A stretch of 26,607 nt of DNA from Pseudomonadota bacterium (lineage in GTDB: Bacteria > Pseudomonadota > Gammaproteobacteria > Steroidobacterales > Steroidobacteraceae). Within the stretch, counting starts at the first letter, position 1, and each line of letters begins with the position of its first letter. Made by a program: the position numbers and the translations under genes. The notes under the pieces are model-generated. The model was not told the origin of the DNA. It was given only the letters and a program-made list of their open reading frames with translations, and ran no database searches. This document shows, piece after piece, positions 1-7,568 of the stretch. The DNA lies in NCBI GenBank assembly GCA_028067895.1, contig JAPTUI010000276.1, positions 1 through 26,607 of the forward strand. Reading direction: 5' to 3'.

Positions 1-117
1 ACGCCGCGCAGCGCGGCCGCCGCGTTGGTCGAGGCGGTCGAGGAACTCGATCCTCGGCTGCTTCAGGAACTGGAGCGGGCGGTCGCGGCCCGCCGGAGCC
101 CTCCCGATGGAACGTGA
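1..117 (+). CDS. C-terminal fragment of a probable BlaI/MecI-type repressor (5' end outside window)
   Basis: Frame 1 is open from the window edge to a TGA at 115-117 and gives 38 residues, rich in Ala, Glu and Arg, with a helical LLQELERAV segment. The stop lies inside the next gene: the M56 peptidase ATG at 107 overlaps it by 11 bases, so the two are translationally coupled. A small winged-helix BlaI/MecI/CopY repressor is the usual partner directly upstream of M56 peptidase genes, and its C-terminus is typically a short helical tail like this one. The family call rests mainly on this context, because the DNA-binding domain is not in the window. It could be another small protein. Confidence 0.5.
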   Translation, partial: TPRSAAAALVEAVEELDPRLLQELERAVAARRSPPDGT

Positions 118-1003
118 AACGCTGCTTACGATGCTGCTGATGATCTTCGGCGGCTGTGCCCTGCAGGCGCTCGCGCACTGGCCGGCGCAGTTGCCGGTCG
201 GGGCGGACACCGAGACGCTCGAGCAGGTCGCGTGGTTCAAAGTCTGTCTACCGGCGCTGCCGATCCTGCCCCTCGGGGCGTGGCTGGCGGGCTGGGCGCT
301 CACCCAGCCCGACCCGGTGCGCACGCCCCTCGACCCGTTCGTGGTGGTGGCCCTGTGGCTGCCGTTCGGACTGCTGTTCCTGCGCGCGCTGCTGCGGGCC
401 GGCTGGGCGCTGGTGCGCGAGCCGCCCGAGTGCGGGGTCTCGACCGTGGGGTTCATGACGCCCCGCGTGCTGTTCTCGCCCTTTCTCGCCCGGCGGCTCG
501 AAGAGCCGCTGATCCGCGCCGCGCTCGCCCACGAGCGCGCGCACGGCCGGCACCGTGATCCGCTGCGCATCTGGGTGGCGCAGCTGATCACGGATCTGCA
601 GTGGCCGTGGCCCCAGGCGCGGCGGCGGCTGGACAACTGGCTCGAGGCGCTCGAGTGGCTGCGCGACGAGGAGGCGCGCCGCAGTGGGACCGACGGGTCT
701 GATCTGGCTGCCGCCGTGCTGGCGTCGGTCCGGTTCCTGGGGGCGCTTCCGGCCCGCGAGCGGACGCTGCTGCCGGGGACGCAACTGGCGCATGCGCGCC
801 TGATCGGCGATGGGGAGAGTCTGCAGCGGCGCATCGAGCGGCTGCTCGCGCCCCTGCCCCGCGGCGGACGGGCCGTGGTGCGCCGGATGCTCGGGATTCC
901 GGGGCGAGCGGCGCTCTGGCTGCCGCTGCTCACCGTCATGCTCGCCCTCGGCGTGCTCCTCGGTGCCGCCGCCCTGGGGCCGCTGCTGGGGCTGACGGTC
1001 TGA
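107..1003 (+). CDS. M56 family (BlaR1/MecR1-like) membrane metallopeptidase
   Basis: A 298-residue membrane protein with hydrophobic segments near residues 6-24, 47-66 and 78-98, followed by a zinc-protease HExxH motif (His142-Glu143-Arg-Ala-His146) in the sequence AHERAHGRHRD. A last hydrophobic stretch lies at about 268-298. This layout is that of M56 peptidases, the protease part of BlaR1/MecR1, which cleave a partner BlaI/MecI repressor. The protein ends at its last membrane segment, so it has no extracellular penicillin-binding sensor domain. Such short forms are common outside the staphylococcal system, and the signal they sense is unknown. The ATG is fixed by the 11-base overlap with the upstream gene. 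The partner repressor is the likely substrate (inference). Confidence 0.8.
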   Translation: MERETLLTMLLMIFGGCALQALAHWPAQLPVGADTETLEQVAWFKVCLPALPILPLGAWLAGWALTQPDPVRTPLDPFVVVALWLPFGLLFLRALLRAGWALVREPPECGVSTVGFMTPRVLFSPFLARRLEEPLIRAALAHERAHGRHRDPLRIWVAQLITDLQWPWPQARRRLDNWLEALEWLRDEEARRSGTDGSDLAAAVLASVRFLGALPARERTLLPGTQLAHARLIGDGESLQRRIERLLAPLPRGGRAVVRRMLGIPGRAALWLPLLTVMLALGVLLGAAALGPLLGLTV

Positions 1004-1073
1004 GGCGCAGTCGGCGCCGCTCCTGGCAGCGCAACGGTCGGCTCGCGAGGCCCCGCCCTGCGGCGAGCGTGCG

Positions 1074-2318
1074 CTAGAGCGGCTCGCCGCCGGCGGCCGC
1101 AGCGGTCCGGGCGGTTTCATCCGCGCCGCCGAAGAAGCGCTGGTAGAGCACGATGTACAGCGCCTGCAGCGCCGCGGCGATCATGAAGGGTGCGGTGAAC
1201 TCGCCGCGATGGATGAGCCAGCCGCCGAGGACCGGACCGATCGCGCGCGGAATCTGCATGGAGAGATTCTGTACGCTCGCGGCCGTACCGCGCCGCTCGG
1301 CGCGGGTCAGTCCGGCCGCCACCGCCTGGCGAACGCCGGCCGTGCCGCGGTTGAACAGGCCGCGTGCGGCATACAGAGCCGCGGCGAGACCGAAGTCCGG
1401 TGAGAACGGGATGCAGAGCATCAGCGCGAGTCCCACCAGGCGCATCGCCGTCACGGCGCGTACGGTGCCGATGCGCCGGCTGAGCCAGTGCGCCAGGACC
1501 GCCCCCAGTGTCGCCAGTGCGAAGCTCGCGGCCAGCGCCGGTCCGATGACCGCCGGCCCCTCCCCGAAGCGACGCAGGAACCAGTAGGCGATCAGCGGTG
1601 CGATGATGCCGATCGCCAGTCCGTTGACGGCGTTGGTGAGCGCGAGCTTGCGGATGCGGCGGTTCTCATCGCGCTTGATCTGCGCCTCGAGGTGCTCCTC
1701 GGGGGCCGCGACCGGCACGGCGGGCGGCGCCTCGCGCGTCCAGCCGATCAGCGCCAGCGAGGCGAGCGAGCCGAGCAACGGCAGGGTGAAGAGGATGCGG
1801 AAGCTGGTCAGGTCGTGATAGCCGAAGCCGAGCAGCGGGGGCACGCCGACGAGCAGCGCGCCCGCACCCATCCCTACGAACCCCAGCGTCGCGTTGAAGG
1901 ACAGGGCGCGACGGCGCGCCTCGCCGTCGACCTCGCGGGCGAGCCAGGCTTGCTCGACGGGCGAGAACGGGCCGGCTGCACCGTTGGCGCCGCGTCCGAA
2001 GCCGGCGAGGGTGGCGGCCGCGATCAGTACCGCTTCATTGGGTGAGACGATGGCAGCCAGTGCCGCGGCAGCCGCCGCGAACTCATAAATGATGAGCAGC
2101 CGGCGCCGGCTCACCCGGTCGCTCAACGGGCCGATGAACAGCGTCAGCAGCGCCCCGAACGCGAGGCCGGCCATGAGCACCAGGCCGATCGCCGCGCCGC
2201 TGAAACCCAGCGCATGCAGATACAGGCTGAAGCTCGCCACCGTCGCACCCTGGCCGATGCTGCGGACCGCGCGGGCGGAGAGCAGGCAGCGAACGTTGTG
2301 GGGAAGGCGCTGGGGCAC
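1074..2318 (-). CDS. MFS transporter (12-TM type)
   Basis: A 414-residue hydrophobic protein with about 12 predicted membrane segments. An MFS motif A-like loop (GPLSDRVSRRRLL) follows the second helix, and a hydrophilic central loop rich in Glu and Arg (around residues 200-225) divides two six-helix halves. It probably exports or imports a small solute across the inner membrane; nothing in the sequence gives the substrate. The start is a GTG at 2318, because no in-frame ATG precedes the first helix. It is convergent with the M56 gene (70 bases between the stops) and lies 82 bases downstream of the REC-EAL gene on the same strand, so it could be co-transcribed with it. Confidence 0.8.
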   Translation of the reverse strand: MPQRLPHNVRCLLSARAVRSIGQGATVASFSLYLHALGFSGAAIGLVLMAGLAFGALLTLFIGPLSDRVSRRRLLIIYEFAAAAAALAAIVSPNEAVLIAAATLAGFGRGANGAAGPFSPVEQAWLAREVDGEARRRALSFNATLGFVGMGAGALLVGVPPLLGFGYHDLTSFRILFTLPLLGSLASLALIGWTREAPPAVPVAAPEEHLEAQIKRDENRRIRKLALTNAVNGLAIGIIAPLIAYWFLRRFGEGPAVIGPALAASFALATLGAVLAHWLSRRIGTVRAVTAMRLVGLALMLCIPFSPDFGLAAALYAARGLFNRGTAGVRQAVAAGLTRAERRGTAASVQNLSMQIPRAIGPVLGGWLIHRGEFTAPFMIAAALQALYIVLYQRFFGGADETARTAAAAGGEPL

Positions 2319-2400
2319 CGGGTCGCATCCAAGCCGGGGCCGGGCAGTATCGGGTCAGCACGCGCGCCGGTGCAACCCTTGCGCCCCGTCGCCGGGCGGA

Positions 2401-3624
2401 TCAGGCGAGCAGTTCGGCGCGATGCTGACGCAGGCGTTGCAGCCAGGGCTCGAAGTCCGTCGGCGACATGGCCTTGGCGAGCAGCCAGCCCTGCGCCAGC
2501 GTGCAGCCGTACCGGCGCACGAGTTGCCAGTCCTGCAGGGACTCGACGCCTTCGGCGACAGTCTCCAGCCCGAGCTCGTTCGCCATGTCGAGCGCCGAGC
2601 GCAGGATGACCTGAAGACTCTCGCGATCCGCGGCGCCGTGCACGAAGCTGCGGTCGATCTTCAGTTCGGTGAACGGGATGCGGGCCAGCTGCTGCATGGA
2701 GGAGAAGCCGGTGCCGTAGTCATCCAGCGACAGCCGGAAGCCGCGCAACCGCAGCCGCGTCAGCACCCCGAGCGCGACGGCCAGTTCGCGCAGCAGTGTG
2801 CTCTCGGTCACCTCGAGCACCACCTGTTCGGCACGCAGGCCGTGCTTGCGCTGCAGGTCGGAGATCTCCTGCACGAGTTCGCCCCGATCGAGCAGCAGCG
2901 GGGAGATGTTCACCGCGATCGACAGGTCCAGTCCCTGATGCGCCCACTGCGCGGTCTGCGCCATGGCGAGGTCCATCACCCGCAGCGTCAGGGCGTGAAT
3001 CAGACCATGCTGTTCGGCCACCGGGATGAAGGCGTCCGGGGGGATCCAGCCGCGGGTCGGATGGTGCCAGCGGGCGAGTGCCTCCACGCCCCGCACATTG
3101 CACGTGCCGATCTCCACCTGCGGATGATAGAAGGCCGTGATTTCGCCGCGCTCGAGGGCACCCTGCAGCTCCTGGGGATCGACCGGCGCGGTGTTGCGCG
3201 GATCGCGCGCCGGCGTATTGCCCGGCTGGCGCTGCAGGAGGGTGCCGAGCCCCTCCTGCGTCAGCGGCTTCGGCAGGCTGCCGAGGATGCGCAGCCCGAG
3301 CGCCGTGCCCATGTCTTCGACGGAATGGCGCAGCGAGCTCTCGCGTGAGGAGGCGACGATCACCGGGGAGCGCAGCCGCCGTGCCGAGAGCTCCGCCAGC
3401 AGCTCCGGCCCGTCCATGTTCGGCATCTCCAGATCGACGATCACCAGATCGGGCGGCGCCGGCAGCGCATCGAGCAACGCGAGCGCGGCCACCCCGTCCT
3501 CGGCCTGGTGGATCTGGCTGATGCGCATCTCCCGGCACAGCGCCGCGCCAATGCTCCGTTGGACGCCGCTGTCGTCGACAATCAGCACTGAATCGATGGC
3601 GTGCAGCGCAGCGGTTGCAGACAT
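2401..3624 (-). CDS. Response regulator with EAL domain (c-di-GMP phosphodiesterase)
   Basis: A 407-residue protein. Residues 10-130 form a CheY-like receiver domain with acidic pocket residues Asp17/Asp18, phospho-acceptor Asp64 (VIVDLEMPNMDG) and the conserved Lys119 (LPKP). Residues 152-400 form an EAL domain. The catalytic set is present: Glu181 in EAL, Asn239 (VNIS), Glu271 (EVTES), Asp301-Asp302 (DDYGTG in place of the more common DDFGTG), Lys322 (KIDRSF), Glu358 (AEGVE) and Gln378. It is therefore likely an active enzyme that hydrolyses c-di-GMP to pGpG under control of a histidine kinase. No kinase gene is adjacent, and no GGDEF domain is present. It is cytoplasmic. The ATG at 3624 has an AGGGG about 12 bases upstream, a loose spacing. 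Confidence 0.9.
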   Translation of the reverse strand: MSATAALHAIDSVLIVDDSGVQRSIGAALCREMRISQIHQAEDGVAALALLDALPAPPDLVIVDLEMPNMDGPELLAELSARRLRSPVIVASSRESSLRHSVEDMGTALGLRILGSLPKPLTQEGLGTLLQRQPGNTPARDPRNTAPVDPQELQGALERGEITAFYHPQVEIGTCNVRGVEALARWHHPTRGWIPPDAFIPVAEQHGLIHALTLRVMDLAMAQTAQWAHQGLDLSIAVNISPLLLDRGELVQEISDLQRKHGLRAEQVVLEVTESTLLRELAVALGVLTRLRLRGFRLSLDDYGTGFSSMQQLARIPFTELKIDRSFVHGAADRESLQVILRSALDMANELGLETVAEGVESLQDWQLVRRYGCTLAQGWLLAKAMSPTDFEPWLQRLRQHRAELLA

Positions 3625-3793
3625 AGTCGCGATGAACCCCTAAGCCGCCCATCCGGCTGGGGGCGACATTCGTCTCATCCCCTGTATCGACGGGTCTGGT
3701 CCGAGACTTGAGTCGCATTGGGCCGCACGAGTGTGACGCCCGTCTCAGTGCGGTGGTGGAATCCACCAAGACCGGCCGGGGTCGCGCCGGTCG

Positions 3794-3822
3794 TTGCGTC
3801 CGGCAGCCTTCGTGGATAGACT
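3794..3822 (+). promoter_or_regulatory. Sigma70-type promoter of tRNA-Val
   Basis: TTGCGT (-35, 3794-3799) and TAGACT (-10, 3817-3822) are separated by exactly 17 bases. Transcription would start near 3830, about 10 bases before the mature tRNA 5' end at 3841, with a GC-rich discriminator as expected for stringently controlled stable RNA genes. Confidence 0.65.
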
Positions 3823-3840
3823 TGCCGTCCCTCGAGGGAT

Positions 3841-3915
3841 GGGCGGTTAGCTCAGCGGTAGAGCACTGCTTTCACACGGCAGGGGCCACTGGTTCGATCC
3901 CAGTACCGCCCACCA
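3841..3915 (+). tRNA. tRNA-Val (anticodon CAC)
   Basis: A complete 75-base cloverleaf. The acceptor stem GGGCGGT pairs perfectly with ACCGCCC (3905-3911), followed by discriminator A and an encoded CCA (3913-3915). The anticodon stem CTGCT/GGCAG holds the loop TTCACAC, with anticodon CAC at 3873-3875, which reads the GTG valine codon. The T-arm is ACTGG-TTCGATC-CCAGT. The 3' half of the gene is repeated downstream at 5895-5939 and 7362-7406, so this tRNA has served as an integration site; the intact copy here is the functional one. Confidence 0.97.
3871..3915 (+). repeat. attL-like 45-base repeat, copy 1 (3' end of intact tRNA-Val)
   Basis: The 45 bases from the anticodon loop (TTCACAC) to the CCA end are the reference copy of a directly repeated segment. 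Tyrosine recombinases commonly cross over in the anticodon-loop to T-loop part of tRNA genes and leave an intact tRNA at one edge and a 3' fragment at the other, which is the pattern here. Confidence 0.8.
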
Positions 3916-4477
3916 ATAAAAACAAGTACTTAGCGCATCGCGTCCGTAACGCAGTACGGCAAACGTACGGCCTGACCCGCTGCGGAAAGCGGTAGCCACG
4001 CGTGGTCTTGGGTGCCGGCGTCCGGAATCCCCGTGGCTGACGTTTCGGCTCCCTCCAAACCGATAGAACCGCAGCTCGCGCAGCTCTGATGCGACGCGCT
4101 CTCGGCCTCGTGGGGCCCACGGCGAACCAGGAGTTGAGTGCACTGCGGCATGGCCTGGCCACCACTCCAGTGCGCTCGCGCAGAGTGGAGTCGGAAAATC
4201 GTGTTCGTCAGCTCCACCCTGCTGATATGAAATGGCCTGTCAAGTACCTGGCCCCATTGTCGCGAACGACAATCCATTTTTTGCGCAGGTATGGAGGGAA
4301 GAGCGCGACCAATAGCGGCGGAATCGCAAAGGCACCAAGGAAGAGGAGCCCATCGAGCTCGGCGCACGCGAATAGCCCTCGCCAGCCGGGGCGGAAATCA
4401 CCCGGAATTCGTCCCAGCGATTTGCGGAAAGAAAGTCCTCAGTTCAGGAATTGTGGAATTGCGGCTGCAGACGCCAG
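3916..4477. other. 562-base stretch between tRNA-Val and the Fic gene; no confident gene
   Basis: No recognisable gene. One minus-strand frame is open without a normal start codon (4208-4438) and is listed separately. The composition is visibly less GC-rich than the flanking chromosome, as expected for acquired DNA. No integrase fragment was recognised. Confidence 0.5.
4208..4438 (-). pseudogene. Possible remnant of a small membrane protein (no start codon)
   Basis: A 76-codon minus-strand open frame between stops at 4439-4441 and 4208-4210. It lacks an ATG, GTG or TTG start, yet encodes a clear hydrophobic segment (LLFLGAFAIPPLLVALFPPY, about residues 31-50) followed at once by a positive LRKK and a polar tail, the pattern of a single membrane helix with a cytoplasmic flank. 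It could be the C-terminal end of a broken gene, a gene using a rare start, or chance. It lies between the tRNA and the Fic gene within module 1 of the island. I do not recognise a family. Confidence 0.25.
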
Positions 4478-5707
4478 TCATGCTCTATGAGCAGCTCCGG
4501 CGCCATAGTTATGGAGCGTTGATACATCCTCCAATACCGCATCGATTCCAGTATGCAAGATGTTCATCACTTCATGTGCATGAAAGGCCCGACGCCGTCG
4601 CTTCGTTCCCTGTGCTCTGAGTATGTCCATGTCCACCAGCACGGCGACGGCGCCATTGGCGGCCGGGAACGAAACATTCAGCCGTTCAACCAGCGCATTG
4701 ACAGTGACAACAGGCTGGCCGAGCAGGAGCTCGGCAAGGCGCCACACCGCGGCATCCTTGCGGATGCGGCGCTCCTGGAGGCGTTCGCGCCACTGGTCGG
4801 CTGTGATTCGCAGCTCGCGCAAGAGATGCACCGTGTGGCGACAAGCGGCTATCGTACATTCAAGAAACAGCCGTACCCAGTCGGACCAGCGCAATTTCAT
4901 CTGCGCCGCGAGCAGGGCGTCGTAATATTCCCGCTGTCGGAGCTTGAGGAAGGTTGCCAGATGGATGGGCGGATCCCCGTCTGCGAGGAACATCAGGGGA
5001 AGCAGGAGCCGGCCCATTCGGCCGTTGCCGTCGACGAACGGGTGGATGGCCTCAAAGTGAGCGTGAACGATCGGAGCGCGGGCGAGTACACCGATACTGA
5101 GATGACTCTTAGGATCAGATTCATTGCGGATGAGTCGATCGAGTCCAGCCATCAGTCGAGGTACTTCCGAGGGCGGCGCCGGGATGAAGCGGGCATTCTC
5201 CATCTTCAGCCCGCCGATGTAATTCTGTACCTCGCGAAGCTTCCCAGGGAGCGCGCGCGAGTCTCCGGTCATGAGCCGCCTGTGCAGCTCGCACATAAGG
5301 CGGGTGTTCAGCGCATCAATTCCCTTTGTCCTCACCTCAGCGATGCCCAGCATGTACGCATGAAGATAGTTCAGGGTCTGGTCGGCGTCTGCATCTGACA
5401 CCGCGTCGGCTGTTCCGGCCTCTATCTCATGCAACAGCAGCTCGTCGAACTGGGTGTGTGTCCCTTCGATCTGGCTGCTATCCACGGCCTCCCGCCGGTT
5501 GAGCATGTGTATGAGCGGCTCCGCGTAATGCGGGGCCGCAGTGATGGCATCGGCGAGCACCTGAATCTCGCGGTGTGCCAGCGGCAGGAGCGGTGAGTCG
5601 ATAGGAAAGAACACCGGGTCGGGCGGAACCACGGCATGGCACCCGGAGTGCCCCGGGACAGGTACGGCCGAGGCTCTAAGAGACGGGTGCAAATCAGACT
5701 TCTTCAT
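4478..5707 (-). CDS. Fic family protein (probable AMPylator with N-terminal inhibitory helix)
   Basis: Counted from the ATG at 5707 the protein has 409 residues; an in-frame ATG at 5758 would add 17. Numbering here is from 5707. The Fic motif HPFVDGNGRMGR lies at residues 222-233 and matches HxFx(D/E)GNGRxxR, with catalytic His222. An inhibitory-helix motif (SSQIEG, Glu81) lies well before it, as in class II Fic proteins, which restrain themselves through a Glu that blocks the gamma-phosphate site. The C-terminal third resembles a winged helix (about 315-385). Such stand-alone proteins transfer AMP from ATP to protein hydroxyl groups. The target is unknown. The gene sits alone between the tRNA-Val and the second att-like repeat. 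Neither start has a well-spaced ribosome binding site. Confidence 0.85.
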   Translation of the reverse strand: MKKSDLHPSLRASAVPVPGHSGCHAVVPPDPVFFPIDSPLLPLAHREIQVLADAITAAPHYAEPLIHMLNRREAVDSSQIEGTHTQFDELLLHEIEAGTADAVSDADADQTLNYLHAYMLGIAEVRTKGIDALNTRLMCELHRRLMTGDSRALPGKLREVQNYIGGLKMENARFIPAPPSEVPRLMAGLDRLIRNESDPKSHLSIGVLARAPIVHAHFEAIHPFVDGNGRMGRLLLPLMFLADGDPPIHLATFLKLRQREYYDALLAAQMKLRWSDWVRLFLECTIAACRHTVHLLRELRITADQWRERLQERRIRKDAAVWRLAELLLGQPVVTVNALVERLNVSFPAANGAVAVLVDMDILRAQGTKRRRRAFHAHEVMNILHTGIDAVLEDVSTLHNYGAGAAHRA

Positions 5708-5729
5708 CTCGGAGAAGCCTTTAGTAGCG

Positions 5730-5767
5730 GTATGATAATTTAAGGATACGACAATCATCCTTTAATA
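5730..5767. promoter_or_regulatory. Possible operator/promoter region of the Fic gene
   Basis: An AT-rich patch contains GTATGATAAT (5730-5739), the same ten bases found at the start of the neighbouring ATPase gene (7223-7232). It also holds an inverted repeat, TTAAGGAT paired with ATCCTTTAA, spanning about 5739-5765 and covering the upstream candidate start codon. Such palindromes over start codons often serve autoregulation. No regulator has been identified. Confidence 0.35.
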
Positions 5768-5894
5768 ATCAAGCCGTCATTGAGGCTTCTGCGTCGCAGG
5801 TTCTCGTGATGGGTCGCGGCCATGACCGGCCTTCTACCTCTCAACTCGTGGTCTTATCGCGCACTAGAGCGCCATTCGCTGAGGGAGATCCCGC

Positions 5895-5939
5895 TTCACA
5901 CGGCAGGGACCACTGATTCGATCCCAATACCGCCCACCA
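5895..5939 (+). repeat. tRNA-Val 3'-end repeat, copy 2 (att-like site between island modules)
   Basis: 45 bases identical at 42 positions to 3871-3915, in the same orientation and ending in the same CGCCCACCA. The three differences disrupt the T-stem (ACTGA against CCAAT), and no matching 5' half is present, so it is not a functional tRNA. The six bases just upstream (TCCCGC) resemble those before copy 3 (TCCCAC) more than those in the real tRNA (CTGCT). Copies 2 and 3 may therefore descend from related element-borne sites. Confidence 0.8.
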
Positions 5940-5979
5940 TCATTCAATTTTCCCAGGTGGTGAGCTACTCGCCCGCAGG

Positions 5980-7218
5980 TCAGCAGATGCGCCACCACGG
6001 CACGGCCAGAACGCGCTTCGTTAGCGGAAACGTCTCCGTGCCTCCATGCAACAGCAGAGCGCCGTCCGTGATATCGGCATATTCGTCCAGGAATGACTCA
6101 AGTCCGCGGGCATCTGCTGGACCTACGCGTGTTGCCGCCTTCACTTCAATGGGGATCGTCCGGGAGGGGGTCTCGATGACCAGATCGACTTCCTCGCCCG
6201 CAGCCGTTCTCCAGTAGAGCACCTCCGGCCGGCGAGCCTGAGTGTCACGCCATGCGAGCAAGTCCATGAGCACGAGATTCTCGAGGTGCGCACCGCGCGG
6301 CTGCAATTCGCCGGCCAGATGCAGCGCGAGAGCCGTATCGCACCAGTAGAGCTTCGGGGCCTTGATGAGTCGCTTGGTGCGATTCACTGCAAAGGCTGGC
6401 AGGCGTATCGCCTGAAAGCTTGTCTCCATGAGGCTCAGAAATCGATGAACTTGGGGTTGGCTGATGCCCACATCGCGTCCGAGCTCGGTCTGGTTGAGCA
6501 GTCCGCCGATGCGCAGGCAGGCAGCGCGCATCAATCGGCGAAAGTCCACGAGGTTCTCGACCGCACGTAGCGCCTGCAAGTCGCGTTCGAGGTAAGTTTG
6601 AACGTACCCGGAAAACCAACTGGCACGTGCGTCGTCATCGGACATGTCATGAGCGGGCACCGGAAAACCGCCGAGCCGGACGGCAGCCTGCCAGTTCTCC
6701 TGTGGCCCAGCATGCGCATCGATCACGTCGCGCCATCGGGCGGATGGGGCGGAAATGAGCTCGTTCCAGAGACCGGCACGGCCAAACCCGAGCCTCTCAC
6801 GCCGGGTAAACGGCCATAGGGTGACGTATAGGGCGCGGCCCGCCAGCGTCTCGCCGATCTGCTCCATCATCAAAAGGTTCGCGGAACCGGTGAGAACGAA
6901 GCGACCGGGCCTGCGCTTCGGGTCGCGGTCTACGGCCCGCTTCACCGCGATCATCAGATCCCGGACTCTTTGGACTTCATCGATGATGAGCGAGGGGGCG
7001 CGCTCGACCACGGCTTCGGGGTCTGCCGCCGCTTGGGCACGCAGGTCAAAATCATCGAGCGTCAGGTAGGGCCGCCCTGCAAGCTGCGGCAGCGATCGCA
7101 CGAGCGTCGTCTTACCGGTTTGACGTGCCCCAAGCACCACGACCACCGGGGAGACACGCAGGGCGTGCTGGATGGCTGAGGCGGCAGCCCGCGGGAGAAT
7201 CTCTGAATTCGATTCCAT
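5980..7218 (-). CDS. AAA ATPase with C-terminal DUF4143 (PD-(D/E)XK-like) domain
   Basis: 412 residues from the ATG at 7218 (an upstream in-frame ATG at 7239 adds seven). The N-terminal half is an AAA-type P-loop domain with Walker A GARQTGKTT (about residues 30-38), Walker B LIIDE (77-81) and a VLTGSAN sensor-like segment. The C-terminal half matches DUF4143, including a helix-turn-helix-like stretch (LGRDVGISQPQVHRFLSLME). A late WRTAAGEEVDLVIE...IPIEVKA pattern is the PD-(D/E)XK nuclease-like signature of these proteins. Their physiological role is not established; they are frequent on islands and in variable regions. The gene stands alone between repeat copies 2 and 3. A perfect palindrome covers the alternative upstream start. 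Confidence 0.85.
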   Translation of the reverse strand: MESNSEILPRAAASAIQHALRVSPVVVVLGARQTGKTTLVRSLPQLAGRPYLTLDDFDLRAQAAADPEAVVERAPSLIIDEVQRVRDLMIAVKRAVDRDPKRRPGRFVLTGSANLLMMEQIGETLAGRALYVTLWPFTRRERLGFGRAGLWNELISAPSARWRDVIDAHAGPQENWQAAVRLGGFPVPAHDMSDDDARASWFSGYVQTYLERDLQALRAVENLVDFRRLMRAACLRIGGLLNQTELGRDVGISQPQVHRFLSLMETSFQAIRLPAFAVNRTKRLIKAPKLYWCDTALALHLAGELQPRGAHLENLVLMDLLAWRDTQARRPEVLYWRTAAGEEVDLVIETPSRTIPIEVKAATRVGPADARGLESFLDEYADITDGALLLHGGTETFPLTKRVLAVPWWRIC

Positions 7219-7222
7219 CAGA

Positions 7223-7237
7223 GTATGATAATCATAC
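7223..7237. promoter_or_regulatory. Perfect 15-base palindrome at the ATPase gene start
   Basis: GTATGAT-A-ATCATAC is a perfect inverted repeat 5-19 bases upstream of the ATG at 7218, and it overlaps the alternative start at 7239. Its left ten bases recur ahead of the Fic gene (5730-5739). A role as an operator is plausible but inferred. Confidence 0.45.
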
Positions 7238-7361
7238 ATTCCCAGAATGCAATGCCGCGCCCAGGAACGGTGGGTTCCCGATGCCCCGCCACTTCCGCGT
7301 CAACGCTCATGATCTCGGCACACTCCAAACAGACCGGGAAAGTTGCACGCTCTACTCCCAC

Positions 7362-7406
7362 TTCACACGGCAGCGGCCTCTGGTTCGATTCCAGCACCGT
7401 CCGCCA
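7362..7406 (+). repeat. tRNA-Val 3'-end repeat, copy 3 (outer att-like site)
   Basis: 45 bases, 39 identical to the 3' end of the intact tRNA-Val, same orientation, ending CCGCCA. It lacks a 5' half and the acceptor and T-stem pairing is imperfect, so it is a relic. It lies about 3.45 kb from the tRNA. It is more decayed than copy 2, consistent with an older insertion or weaker constraint. The surrounding bases 7240-7568 contain nothing else I recognise. Confidence 0.7.
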
Positions 7407-7568
7407 TTAGAAAATATTTTAGAATCAATCGCTTGGTGGCACTTCTTGAGGGGCCTGCAGACTATACTTTCCGTGCTCTTTTGCAGTTGCGGTACGGGTT
7501 ACGGAAGCGGTCCGGTCCTGTCAGATCAGCGAGCTCGACCTACCGGACCCGGCGGGCATACTGCTTCC

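Noticed and set aside
1004..1073. Intrinsic terminator between the convergent M56 and MFS genes
   Set aside because: GC-rich and partly self-complementary, but I found no clean stem with a T-run that stands out from background GC pairing.
248..1120. A 290-codon minus-strand frame opposite the M56 peptidase
   Set aside because: Arg/Pro/Gln-rich shadow of the sense gene, which has the HExxH motif and membrane segments.
2089..3348. A 419-codon plus-strand frame across the MFS and REC-EAL genes
   Set aside because: It lies opposite two genes with complete motifs and has low-complexity composition and no recognisable domain.
3708..3995. A 95-codon protein frame across the tRNA-Val gene
   Set aside because: Translation of a tRNA gene and its flanks; the tRNA explains the sequence.
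5895..5939. A second tRNA-Val gene
   Set aside because: Only the 3' half is present; the T-stem is broken and no 5' acceptor strand or D-arm precedes it. It is treated as an att-like relic.
7362..7406. A third tRNA-Val gene
   Set aside because: Only a decayed 3' half with six differences from the intact gene; no matching 5' half.
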